Below, piece after piece: positions 10,755-17,948 of a DNA stretch of 64,000 nucleotides; the stretch's first letter is position 1, and every line of letters starts with the position of its first letter. A program made the position numbers and the translations under genes. The DNA is from Bryobacterales bacterium (GTDB lineage: Bacteria; Acidobacteriota; Terriglobia; Bryobacterales; Bryobacteraceae): assembly GCA_003167495.1 (NCBI GenBank), contig PMSX01000136.1, positions 1 to 64,000 of the forward strand. Direction: 5' to 3'. Below the pieces are notes generated by a model. It had not been told where the DNA came from and searched no databases. It saw only the letters and a list, made by a program, of their open reading frames with translations.

Positions 10755-11675
10755 ATGCCAACCACGGATCGACGTCTTTTCATGAAAACCGCCCTCGGGG
10801 CAACTGCGGTCGCCACCATCGCCGCGCGACCCTCCGCGGCCGCTCGCACCAAACCTCTTCTCGGCGTGGTTGTTGGCGTTTCCGGCAAGACCACACCCGA
10901 TCAGGCCATCGCTAAGGTCAAGGCGTTTGGGTTGGAGTGCTGCCAGGTGGGTGTGGGTATGGCGCCTGCCAGCTTGGCTGAACCGTTGAAGGCGGCGCTA
11001 GCGAAGTATCAAGTGAAAGCCACTGCGGCCATGACCTTGGGCTCGGGCAAGATGGTCTGGGATTTCTATCAAGGTCCGTTGACCATTGGCCTGGTTCCAC
11101 CGCAAACGCGCGCCGCGCGGATCGATGCGTTGAAACGCGCTTCTGATTTGGCCAAAATGTGCGATATCAAAGCAGTTCATACGCATTGCGGTTTCATCCC
11201 CGAAAATCCGAATGAGCCGTTATATGAGGAAACCGTGAAGGCCATTCAGGAAGTGGCGGGTTACTGCAAAGCGAACGGCCAAACGTTTCTGATGGAGACT
11301 GGGCAGGAGTCTCCCGTAACAATGTTGCGTGCCATTCAGGATGCGGGCCTCGACAACATCGGCGTCAACCTCGACACTGCCAATCTCATCCTCTACGACA
11401 AAGGCGACCCGGTCGCTGCGCTCGACGTGATCGGCAAATACGTCCGCGGCCTCCATGCCAAAGACGGTCTCTATCCAACCGACCCGAAACACCTCGGCGA
11501 AGAAGTCGCCATCGGGAAAGGCAAAGTAGATTTCCCCGAAGTCATGCGCAAACTGCACGCGCTGCATTACACTGGACCCATCACCATTGAACGGGAAATT
11601 TCCGGGGCTCGCCAGGAAGACGATATTCGCGCCTCGGTTACCTACCTCCAGCGACTGATCGATTCTGCTTATTAA
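10755..11675 (+). CDS. Tat-exported sugar-phosphate isomerase/epimerase family protein (TIM barrel)
   Basis: The 306-residue protein belongs to the xylose-isomerase-like AP-endonuclease-2 TIM-barrel family, which isomerises or epimerises sugars using a metal ion. Expected metal ligands are visible: Glu in LMETGQES, Asp in NLDTANL, His in LHAKDG and Glu in ITIEREISG. The N-terminus is a twin-arginine signal (DRRLFMKTALGATAVATIAA), so the folded metalloenzyme is exported. It is followed after ten bases by a nucleoside-type permease and then a cytidine deaminase, which suggests a role in handling a ribose- or deoxyribose-derived compound outside the cytoplasm. The exact substrate cannot be told from sequence. 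Confidence 0.88.
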   Translation: MPTTDRRLFMKTALGATAVATIAARPSAAARTKPLLGVVVGVSGKTTPDQAIAKVKAFGLECCQVGVGMAPASLAEPLKAALAKYQVKATAAMTLGSGKMVWDFYQGPLTIGLVPPQTRAARIDALKRASDLAKMCDIKAVHTHCGFIPENPNEPLYEETVKAIQEVAGYCKANGQTFLMETGQESPVTMLRAIQDAGLDNIGVNLDTANLILYDKGDPVAALDVIGKYVRGLHAKDGLYPTDPKHLGEEVAIGKGKVDFPEVMRKLHALHYTGPITIEREISGARQEDDIRASVTYLQRLIDSAY

Positions 11676-11685
11676 GGAGACCGCT

Positions 11686-12918
11686 TTGCCCAGTTCTACC
11701 TCTGTCCGGCTCGCCATCATGATGTTCTTCAACTTCGTGATTTGGGGTTGCTGGTATTCCACCATCAGCACCTATCTGACAACAAGGCTGAATTTTTCGG
11801 GAACCGAGGCGGGGTCGGTATTCGGCACAGCGGCCTTAGCCTGCATCCTCTCGCCGTTCTTTGTCGGAATGGTGGCCGATCGCTACTTCAGCACAGAGCG
11901 TGTCTTGTGCGTCCTGCATCTCATCGGCGCTGGCCTACTCTACTTGGTTGCGCAAGCGCACAGCTTTAAAGCAATCTATCCGCTCATGCTGGCCTATTGT
12001 CTGTGCTATTTCCCGACTATGGCGCTGACTACGTCCATCACTCTTAAGAATTGTCCAGACCCGCGCCGTTTCCCGCTCTTTCGCGTGTTCGGAACTCTCG
12101 GCTGGATCGCAATTAGCCAAGTCTTGAGTTATTTCACGCTCGAGAGATCGGCCAATCAATTTCTTTTGGCTGCCGGTGTCTCTGTTGTGATGGGCCTTTA
12201 CTGTCTGACGCTGCCCCATACGCCGCCCAGCGGTCACGGAAAAACAATTTCCGCTCGCGAGGTGCTCGGCCTCGATTGTCTGGTGATGTTGAAAAAACGG
12301 TCGTATTTCATTTTTGCGGTTTGCTCTATACTCGCTTGTATTCCGCTGACCTTCTACTTTTCGTTTGTAAACACATATCTCAATGACGTAGGCGTGAGCA
12401 ATGCGGCCAGCAAGATGTCCCTCGGCCAGGCGTCGGAGGTCGGCGTTATGATAGCGATGCCATGGATCTTCCGGCGTCTCAGCGTGAAGGGCATTCTTCT
12501 CTTGGGCTTGGCTGCTTGGACTCTTCGCTACGCGCTGCTTGCCTATGGAAATCCGGGAGCGCTGGTGTGGATGTTCTACATCGCCATTATTGTTCACGGC
12601 GTTTGTTTCGATTTCTTCTTTGTTACCGGCATGCTCTATACCGATCAGGAAGCGCCTTCCGCTCTGCGCAATACAGCGCAAGGCTTTTATACATTCCTGA
12701 CATACGGCATCGGCATGTTTATAGGGTCGGAGCTTTCGGGCGCGGCGCTCGACTTTTTCACCGCCGGACCTGTGGGGCAGGTGGTTCACCACTGGACGAG
12801 TTTCTGGCTCAGTTCCAGCATTGGAGCTCTCGTGTTGTTTGTTGCCATTGCCCTATTCTTCGCTGATAGGACTATGATCCACAGCAAACAGCCTGATCTA
12901 GTGGAGGAACTTGTTTAG
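11686..12918 (+). CDS. MFS permease, nucleoside:H+ symporter type
   Basis: This 410-residue polytopic protein has about twelve hydrophobic helices. Its first helix region (MMFFNFVIWGCWYSTISTYL) and the segment FRVFGTLGWIAIS match the nucleoside:H+ symporter family related to NupG/XapB. Its role would be proton-driven uptake of nucleosides across the inner membrane. The start is TTG at 11686, with AAGGAGA at 11674-11680 overlapping the stop codon of the upstream gene. The 3' end overlaps the next start codon by one base. The family match is by motif and topology; specificity toward cytidine or other nucleosides is inferred from the neighbour. Confidence 0.88.
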   Translation: MPSSTSVRLAIMMFFNFVIWGCWYSTISTYLTTRLNFSGTEAGSVFGTAALACILSPFFVGMVADRYFSTERVLCVLHLIGAGLLYLVAQAHSFKAIYPLMLAYCLCYFPTMALTTSITLKNCPDPRRFPLFRVFGTLGWIAISQVLSYFTLERSANQFLLAAGVSVVMGLYCLTLPHTPPSGHGKTISAREVLGLDCLVMLKKRSYFIFAVCSILACIPLTFYFSFVNTYLNDVGVSNAASKMSLGQASEVGVMIAMPWIFRRLSVKGILLLGLAAWTLRYALLAYGNPGALVWMFYIAIIVHGVCFDFFFVTGMLYTDQEAPSALRNTAQGFYTFLTYGIGMFIGSELSGAALDFFTAGPVGQVVHHWTSFWLSSSIGALVLFVAIALFFADRTMIHSKQPDLVEELV

Positions 12919-13829
12919 TGCGGCCAACACGCCGCAGCCTCATGCTCGCCGTGGCTGCGGGAGGATTGAGCTTGAACGCTGAACCAGACCCTTTGCCGGC
13001 AATCCTGAGCGACCACAACTTTCGCGGCCAAATACCGGCACCAATTGTTGCCGCTCTCATGCAAGCCGGGAAGCTGACCCGCGACGGCCTAATGCTCCAG
13101 CTCCTCCCGCTAGCTCAAAGCCACGCGCATCCTCCCATATCAAACTACTTCGTAGGTGCCGTCGCCTCCGGTACCAGCGGCAGCCTGTATTTCGGCCAGA
13201 ATATTGAAATTCCGGGTAATCCCCTTGGGCTGGCGGTCCATGCGGAGCAATCAGCGATCGCGAACGCCTACATGTCCGGCGAAGAAGGCATTGATGCCAT
13301 CGCGGTAAGAGGTTCGCCCTGCGGTCATTGCCGCCAATTCCTGAGTGAGGCATCACTCGAAATGTCCATGCGCGTCTTGACGCCGAAGACGCCTGAAATG
13401 AAGCTATCCGATCTTCTGCCAAATGCCTTTGGACCCAGGAATCTTGGCTCCAAGCAAGGTGCATTCCCTATCAAGCGTCTGCATCTTTCACTTGTCCCCG
13501 AATCCACAGACCCACTTGTACTCGAAGCGCTCAAAGCCGCTGGACAAGCCTATGCTCCCTATAGCCTCTCACCTTCGGGCGCGGCTCTAGTCACATCCAA
13601 CGGTCGCGTATTTGCCGGTTCATATATCGAGAACGCCGCCTTTAATCCAAGCTTGCCGCCTTTACAAGCTGCGCTCGCTGGCTATTTTGCTGCCGGGCAA
13701 AATTCCGGCGAGATTCAACGGGCCGTACTCGTGGAAAGCGCGAAGAGCGCTATCAGTCAGCACACGACCACTAAATCCACCCTGGCCGCCTTCGCTCCCG
13801 CTGCGCACCTTGAGCGTTTTGTCTGCTAA
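12918..13829 (+). CDS. cdd: Cytidine deaminase, two-domain type, with a Tat-like N-terminus
   Basis: The enzyme deaminates cytidine and deoxycytidine to uridine. Its 303 residues match the long E. coli-type dimeric enzyme rather than the short tetrameric type. The zinc and catalytic motifs are intact: HAEQSAI (His and catalytic Glu) and SPCGHCRQF (two Cys). The C-terminal half is the degenerate second domain (SPSGAALVTSNGRVFAGSYI). The GTG start at 12918 overlaps the permease stop by one base. Unusually, the first 25 residues read as a twin-arginine-like signal (TRRSLMLAVAAGGLSL). This region is roughly the length of the E. coli N-terminal helix, so export is possible but not certain. Confidence 0.95.
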   Translation: MRPTRRSLMLAVAAGGLSLNAEPDPLPAILSDHNFRGQIPAPIVAALMQAGKLTRDGLMLQLLPLAQSHAHPPISNYFVGAVASGTSGSLYFGQNIEIPGNPLGLAVHAEQSAIANAYMSGEEGIDAIAVRGSPCGHCRQFLSEASLEMSMRVLTPKTPEMKLSDLLPNAFGPRNLGSKQGAFPIKRLHLSLVPESTDPLVLEALKAAGQAYAPYSLSPSGAALVTSNGRVFAGSYIENAAFNPSLPPLQAALAGYFAAGQNSGEIQRAVLVESAKSAISQHTTTKSTLAAFAPAAHLERFVC

Positions 13830-13943
13830 ATCCGCCGCGCTCCGATGGAATGCGGGACTAGTGCTAGACCCTCAACGCTGTAATCCCATATAAATCCTAA
13901 CAGTTCAGAGAAAAACCGGCCGATAGAGCGACAAATTACTTGT

Positions 13944-14519
13944 ATGAAACTCGCTACTCTTGTGGCCTTCGCGGCTGTTGCCGCATGTCCAGCATATGCT
14001 GCAACGCTTACGGTCACCGCCGGGTGCACTGGCACGTTTACAAATTTCACTAGCACTCTGTTTTATAGTTCCACCGGAATAACCGATCCAGCCGGCATTG
14101 CAACCATTACCAGCCCGAATTTAGACGCTGGCACCAACCCCGGTTGCGGCGCCAGCAACTTCCTGAGTGAGAATACCGGGCAGTCGGACACCATCCTGTT
14201 TTCACAACCTGTCGCCAACGTTGGTTTTGTTTGGGGCACGCCGGACGCCTATAACACTTTCCAGATTTTTAGCGGTACAACGTTGCTGGGGTCTTACAAT
14301 GGCGCAAATATTACGAGCATCCTCGCCGCCGGCGCCTATTACACGGATTTCGCCGCTTCCAATATCACAAGCGTTGTCTTCTCATCCAGCAATTGCTGTT
14401 TTGAGACGGAGCACTTTTCCTATGAATTGGCGGCCGTACCTGAGCCGAGCACATTCTTTCCGCTTGTTATCGCGGCAACTTGGTTGGCTTTTTGGCTGCG
14501 TCGGCGAAGCCTTCGCTAA
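13944..14519 (+). CDS. PEP-CTERM sorted exported protein
   Basis: This 191-residue protein has a Sec signal peptide (MKLATLVAFAAVAACPAYA) and a C-terminal PEP-CTERM sorting signal: VPEPSTFFPL, a hydrophobic helix, then LRRRSLR. Such proteins are cleaved and anchored or released by exosortase, usually with exopolysaccharide production. The middle is a beta-rich, Thr/Ser/Gly-rich domain containing four cysteines (CTGTF, NPGCGA, SSNCCFE) and resembling other short PEP-CTERM proteins of unknown role. No exosortase gene is in the window. A strong intrinsic terminator follows at 14563. Confidence 0.85.
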   Translation: MKLATLVAFAAVAACPAYAATLTVTAGCTGTFTNFTSTLFYSSTGITDPAGIATITSPNLDAGTNPGCGASNFLSENTGQSDTILFSQPVANVGFVWGTPDAYNTFQIFSGTTLLGSYNGANITSILAAGAYYTDFAASNITSVVFSSSNCCFETEHFSYELAAVPEPSTFFPLVIAATWLAFWLRRRSLR

Positions 14520-14562
14520 CAACCAAGATCGAAACCAATAAGATCGAACAAAAAACTGATCT

Positions 14563-14586
14563 GGGCTCCTTTCGGGAGCCCTTTTT
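14563..14586 (+). terminator. Intrinsic terminator
   Basis: GGGCTCC at 14563-14569 pairs perfectly with GGAGCCC at 14575-14581 around a TTTCG loop, followed directly by TTTTT. It lies 44 bases after the PEP-CTERM stop codon. This is the clearest rho-independent terminator in the window, and it separates this gene from the toxin-antitoxin remnant. Confidence 0.9.
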
Positions 14587-14616
14587 CGTAGGCGGCGCCT
14601 CGCACAAGATGCCGCA

Positions 14617-14877
14617 ATGATGCAGTCCGGTGATACCCGAACCTCAATCGCTCAAGGTTGGAGTATCCTGAATATTATGGCTGCCGGGCACATTCTGAAT
14701 GATCAGGGCGAGGCGTTGCGGGGGGAAATTCTTATTGAGCTTCCTTACGGCCAGGATTGGCTGGTGACGCCCCACCAACTCCTCGGCGGCGACACGCCCG
14801 AAGAACGGATTCTCGCCGGTGACATCGAAGGTGTCAAGAATTTGCTTCACTCCATTCTTTATATCGGCGTCGTGTGA
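14617..14877 (+). CDS. Antitoxin-like protein, MbcA/ParS toxin-binding domain
   Basis: The 86-residue product resembles the toxin-binding domain of the Xre/MbcA/ParS antitoxin family. The conserved core appears as QDWLVTPHQLLGGDTPEER followed by ILAGDIEGVKNLLHSI, the usual W-L-x-P-N/H-x-L-GG-x-P layout. It is shorter than typical full antitoxins and lacks the N-terminal helix-turn-helix part, so it is either a short form or N-terminally truncated. Its stop overlaps the GTG start of a RES-domain toxin remnant by four bases, the standard antitoxin-then-toxin arrangement. The role would be to neutralise a RES toxin, which is now broken. Recognition is from recalled family motifs. Confidence 0.65.
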   Translation: MMQSGDTRTSIAQGWSILNIMAAGHILNDQGEALRGEILIELPYGQDWLVTPHQLLGGDTPEERILAGDIEGVKNLLHSILYIGVV

Positions 14878-15505
14878 ACACCACTCGGTTTGGAAGTTTG
14901 TCCCAGGTTCCGGTTCGTGGCACATGGTATCGGGCTGTTGATCCGAGGTTCTTAGCGCGGGCGCTCTTTCAACGTTTCACACTGCGACTACGCCCAGTCG
15001 ATTTTCACCGGGACATCCGGAGGTTCCGCTGTTCTAAGCTCTTTATCTCGCCGAAAACCCGCTGGTGGCGATGTTCGAGGCTCGGATACTCTTCGGCTCG
15101 CCTTCGACTCCCGGTGGAGTTGTGCCGCATCCGAGTCGGCCGCTTGTCACCTTGCCGATCATGGTCGGTTTGACCGCTGTCACAGACCTGACCGACCCCA
15201 CTGAAGCTGCGACGCTTGACACAAATGCCCAGGAATCGACGGGCGATTCGCGTAGCTACGCCACACGAATACCACCTTCAGATCCGCCAGCACCACACAC
15301 CGGTGTGCCACCCACTCACAATTTAGGGAATGCGCTGTTCGCCTTGGGAAAGCATCAGGGCTTGCCGGTGATTATCTACAATACTCCTTTCACGATGACA
15401 GGGGAGCGATGCAAGTCAAACGCATTCCAGCCTGAACAGATTTCGGAGTGCCGCCAGCTTAAACCTTCTGCGACAACTTCTGCCTCTCGTAAAAGCTTGC
15501 CGTAA
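14874..15505 (+). pseudogene. RES-domain toxin gene, frameshifted and with an in-frame stop
   Basis: RES toxins degrade NAD+. The reading frame opens with GTG at 14874 and the typical start VPVRGTWYRAVDPRFLARAL. The family then continues in a different frame (the +2 frame) with RFSPGHPEVPLF, a TAA stop at 15035-15037 where Glu is usual, and ALYLAENPLVAMFEAR, LFGSPSTPGGVVPHPSRP and LGNALFALGKHQG. So there is at least one frameshift between about 14955 and 14998 plus one nonsense change. Homology fades after about 15370, and the second frame runs to 15505, into the end of the convergent gene. Both lesions make an active toxin unlikely. The coupled antitoxin-like gene upstream looks intact. Confidence 0.72.
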
Positions 15506-16178
15506 ACTTCGCCATCGTCGGCTCATGCCAAGCTGTCGGCAGATGCTTCACAATACTCTGCCTATCTTCCTCACTGCGGTCCTGCCCAAGCTTGCACTTC
15601 CCTTCAATCTCCTCAATCTGCATTTCGAAACCGACAATCATGCCAATCATCGGATACACATAATTGTCCGGCAACTTTGAGAAATCGTACGTCGATTGCG
15701 GATAGCGCCCCTCAAACTTATGAATGAGCCCCGCCAGCAGCTCGTGCAGCGCTGCTTTATCCGTAATCGGCTTCAGCTTCCCGCTCGCGTGCACCACCGC
15801 GAAGTTCCAGGTGGGCACTGCTTGCGCCGTCGAATACCAAGTCGGCGAAATATAAGACTCCGGCCCATGAAACACAATCACCGCTTGCGCGTTCCCATCG
15901 AACGCCTGCTGCTGTGGATTGTTCTTCGAAATATGTCCGTAAATGGTGCCGTACGGCCCCTTCGTCCGGTCCAGCACCACCGGAATGTGCGTGATCCGGA
16001 TCGTCGGAGCGGCCGTCACTAAATCCACAAACGAAAAATCGTCCATGAAATCGTGCAGGAACTTGCGATCCTCCACACGTTGCACCTTCGGAATGTAAAC
16101 CGTTTCAGGGCTCGGCTGTTGGCCTTCCATACCAGCTGCGGCAACAGCGAGTCCGGCAAGCAGATCGCGACGCTTCAT
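15459..16178 (-). CDS. PaiB-like FMN-binding split-barrel protein with Tat-like signal
   Basis: The 239-residue protein matches the PaiB/FMN_bind_2 family (putative FMN-binding negative regulators, split beta-barrel). Family signatures are YIPKVQRVED near the start, ITHIPVVLDRTKGPYGTIYGH, FHGPESYISPTWY, VPTWNFAVVHASG and IEGKCKLGQDRSEEDR. Before the domain is a twin-arginine-like signal (MKRRDLLAGLAVAAAGMEG). This is unexpected for a family described as cytoplasmic regulators and suggests an exported flavoprotein or oxidoreductase instead. The gene stands alone, convergent with the RES remnant and divergent from a glycosyltransferase gene 44 bases away. The actual reaction is unknown. Confidence 0.85.
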   Translation of the reverse strand: MKRRDLLAGLAVAAAGMEGQQPSPETVYIPKVQRVEDRKFLHDFMDDFSFVDLVTAAPTIRITHIPVVLDRTKGPYGTIYGHISKNNPQQQAFDGNAQAVIVFHGPESYISPTWYSTAQAVPTWNFAVVHASGKLKPITDKAALHELLAGLIHKFEGRYPQSTYDFSKLPDNYVYPMIGMIVGFEMQIEEIEGKCKLGQDRSEEDRQSIVKHLPTAWHEPTMAKFTASFYERQKLSQKV

Positions 16179-16222
16179 CTTATAACCTTACACCGTTTCG
16201 CTACACTGGGGATAGATCCCCC

Positions 16223-17191
16223 ATGCTATCGATCGTCATTCCTATCCACAATGAAGAGCCGGCTATTTTGCCGCTCTATGATCGCCTTTCCACAGTTCTA
16301 GAGAAGCTCAACAAGCGTTACGAAATCATCTTTGTCGATGACGCTTCCACAGATCGTAGCTTTGATCTTCTCGCCAATCTAGTTGAAACCGATGCTCACC
16401 TTAAGGTGATCCGCCTGCGCCGCAACTTCGGCCAAACCGCCGCTTTAGCTGCCGGATTCGATGAAGCGCAAGGTGAAATCATTGTTTCGCTGGATGGCGA
16501 TTTGCAGCATGACCCCGCAGACATTCCATTGCTCCTCGAAAAAATCGAGGCCGGTTACGACATCGCCAGCGGTTGGCGCAAGAATCGCGTTGACAACGCC
16601 GTCACCCGCAGGCTTCCCTCGCGGATCGCTAATTGGATGATGAAGCGCGCCTCCGGCGTTGACATTCACGATTTCGGCACAACCTTCAAAGCCTACCGTT
16701 CTGAAGTCCTCAAAGAAGTCAATCTCTACGGCGAGTTACATCGCTTCATCCCGGCGCTGGCAAGCTTTTACGGCGCGCGCGTAGTCGAAGTGCCTATCAG
16801 GAACATCGAACGCCCCAACGGCGCTTCGCACTACGGCTTGAGCCGCACATTCCGTGTCTTCTTCGACATCATAACCATCAACTTTCTGCTGCGCTATCTC
16901 ACGCGACCCATGCACTTTTTCGGCAAATGGGGTTTAGGTGGCCTGGGCCTGGGTGGCATCGTCTTGTTGATGCTGTTAGTCGAAAAAATCATGGGTCGAG
17001 ACATTATCGCCGAACACGGCCCGCTCCTTGTTGCCGCCGCTATGCTGTGGTTTGGCGGCCTCATGCTGTTTTGCGTCGGACTCATCGGCGAAGTTTTGAT
17101 GCGCACCTATTTCGAAAGCCAGGGCCGCCGCATCTACGCGGTACGCGAAGTACGCAGCCGCCGGGAACAGGTCGTGGATGGCCCCCGCTAA
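16223..17191 (+). CDS. Family 2 glycosyltransferase, polyisoprenyl-phosphate sugar transferase type
   Basis: The 322-residue enzyme is a DPM1/GtrB-type family 2 glycosyltransferase that moves a sugar from a nucleotide donor to a polyisoprenyl phosphate on the cytoplasmic face of the membrane. The catalytic domain starts at once (SIVIPIHNEEPAILPLY), with donor-binding FVDDASTDRS and the metal motif SLDGDLQHDP. Two C-terminal helices (WGLGGLGLGGIVLLMLL and LLVAAAMLWFGGLMLFCVG) anchor it. The end overlaps the start of a HAD phosphatase gene by 14 bases, so the two are probably co-transcribed. The sugar and final glycan are unknown. Confidence 0.93.
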   Translation: MLSIVIPIHNEEPAILPLYDRLSTVLEKLNKRYEIIFVDDASTDRSFDLLANLVETDAHLKVIRLRRNFGQTAALAAGFDEAQGEIIVSLDGDLQHDPADIPLLLEKIEAGYDIASGWRKNRVDNAVTRRLPSRIANWMMKRASGVDIHDFGTTFKAYRSEVLKEVNLYGELHRFIPALASFYGARVVEVPIRNIERPNGASHYGLSRTFRVFFDIITINFLLRYLTRPMHFFGKWGLGGLGLGGIVLLMLLVEKIMGRDIIAEHGPLLVAAAMLWFGGLMLFCVGLIGEVLMRTYFESQGRRIYAVREVRSRREQVVDGPR

Positions 17192-17792
17192 AGGCTTCGA
17201 CGGCTACATTTTTGATTACGGCGGCGTTCTCGTTCATCACCAGGCTGAGGCTGAGCAAGCCCGCATGGCGCAAGCCGCCGGCATTCCCTTCGAACAGTTC
17301 GCGGAACTATATTGGGCCACCCGTCTCGAATATGACAGAGGTGTCGTCTCTGGCCCCGAATACTGGGCTGCCATAGGCCGCAGTGCAGGCAAAGTGCTCA
17401 CCCCTCCCGTGATCGATCGGTTAACCGAAATCGATAGCGTCACCTGGATGAACTTCGATGAACCCATGTGGGCGTGGATTGCAGAACTGCGCGGGGCAGG
17501 GAAGCGCCTGGCTATTCTTTCCAACATGCCTTCCGATTTGGGCGAAACCATCAAGGCTCGTACGGATCGTATGAAGCGCTTTGATTTTGTCACGCTGTCT
17601 TATGAGGTGCATTCCGTGAAGCCGGAACCTGCCATTTACGAACACTGCCTCGAAGGCATCGGCACCGATCCCGCACGGACCGTTTTTTTCGACGACCGCA
17701 TCGCCAATGTCCACGGCGCGGAGATGCTAGGCCTTCAGGCTGTCGAGTTCCTGAATCGCGACGAAGTCCTAGCGCGGTACCGGCTCTCTTGA
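17178..17792 (+). CDS. HAD-superfamily hydrolase, subfamily IA
   Basis: This 204-residue phosphatase-like protein has the HAD motifs: I as YIFDYGGVLVHH with the nucleophile Asp, II as LAILSNMPS, III with Lys in HSVKPEPAIYEHCLE, and IV as VFFDDRIANVHGAE. The second position of motif I is Gly instead of Asp, as in YihX-like glucose-1-phosphate phosphatases. It starts inside the glycosyltransferase gene (14-base overlap), suggesting translational coupling and a sugar-phosphate substrate in the same pathway. The substrate is inferred only. Confidence 0.9.
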   Translation: MAPAKGFDGYIFDYGGVLVHHQAEAEQARMAQAAGIPFEQFAELYWATRLEYDRGVVSGPEYWAAIGRSAGKVLTPPVIDRLTEIDSVTWMNFDEPMWAWIAELRGAGKRLAILSNMPSDLGETIKARTDRMKRFDFVTLSYEVHSVKPEPAIYEHCLEGIGTDPARTVFFDDRIANVHGAEMLGLQAVEFLNRDEVLARYRLS

Positions 17793-17871
17793 GTTGAACG
17801 CAGCCTCGCCTCAATTTTGAACATCACCTGAATCCAATGCCCCTCCTCAATCCGTATCACTTATCGTAGAT

Positions 17872-17914
17872 TCGTGCTATCTGTGGTGTTACCAATTGTA
17901 ATTTCGTAGCACGA
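17872..17914. promoter_or_regulatory. Inverted repeat upstream of the first TonB receptor gene
   Basis: TCGTGCTA at 17872-17879 is the exact reverse complement of TAGCACGA at 17907-17914, with 27 bases between. It ends 34 bases before the receptor ATG. It could be a two-site operator or the stem of a long leader hairpin. No T-run follows, so a terminator is unlikely. Confidence 0.4.
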
Positions 17915-17948
17915 TCGTCTCTAATGTAGGAACGGAGAGAAAGGGAGT

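Noticed and set aside
11935-12792. 285-codon open frame on the minus strand inside the permease gene
   Set aside because: It has no recognisable protein pattern and lies opposite a clear membrane transporter; it is a shadow frame.
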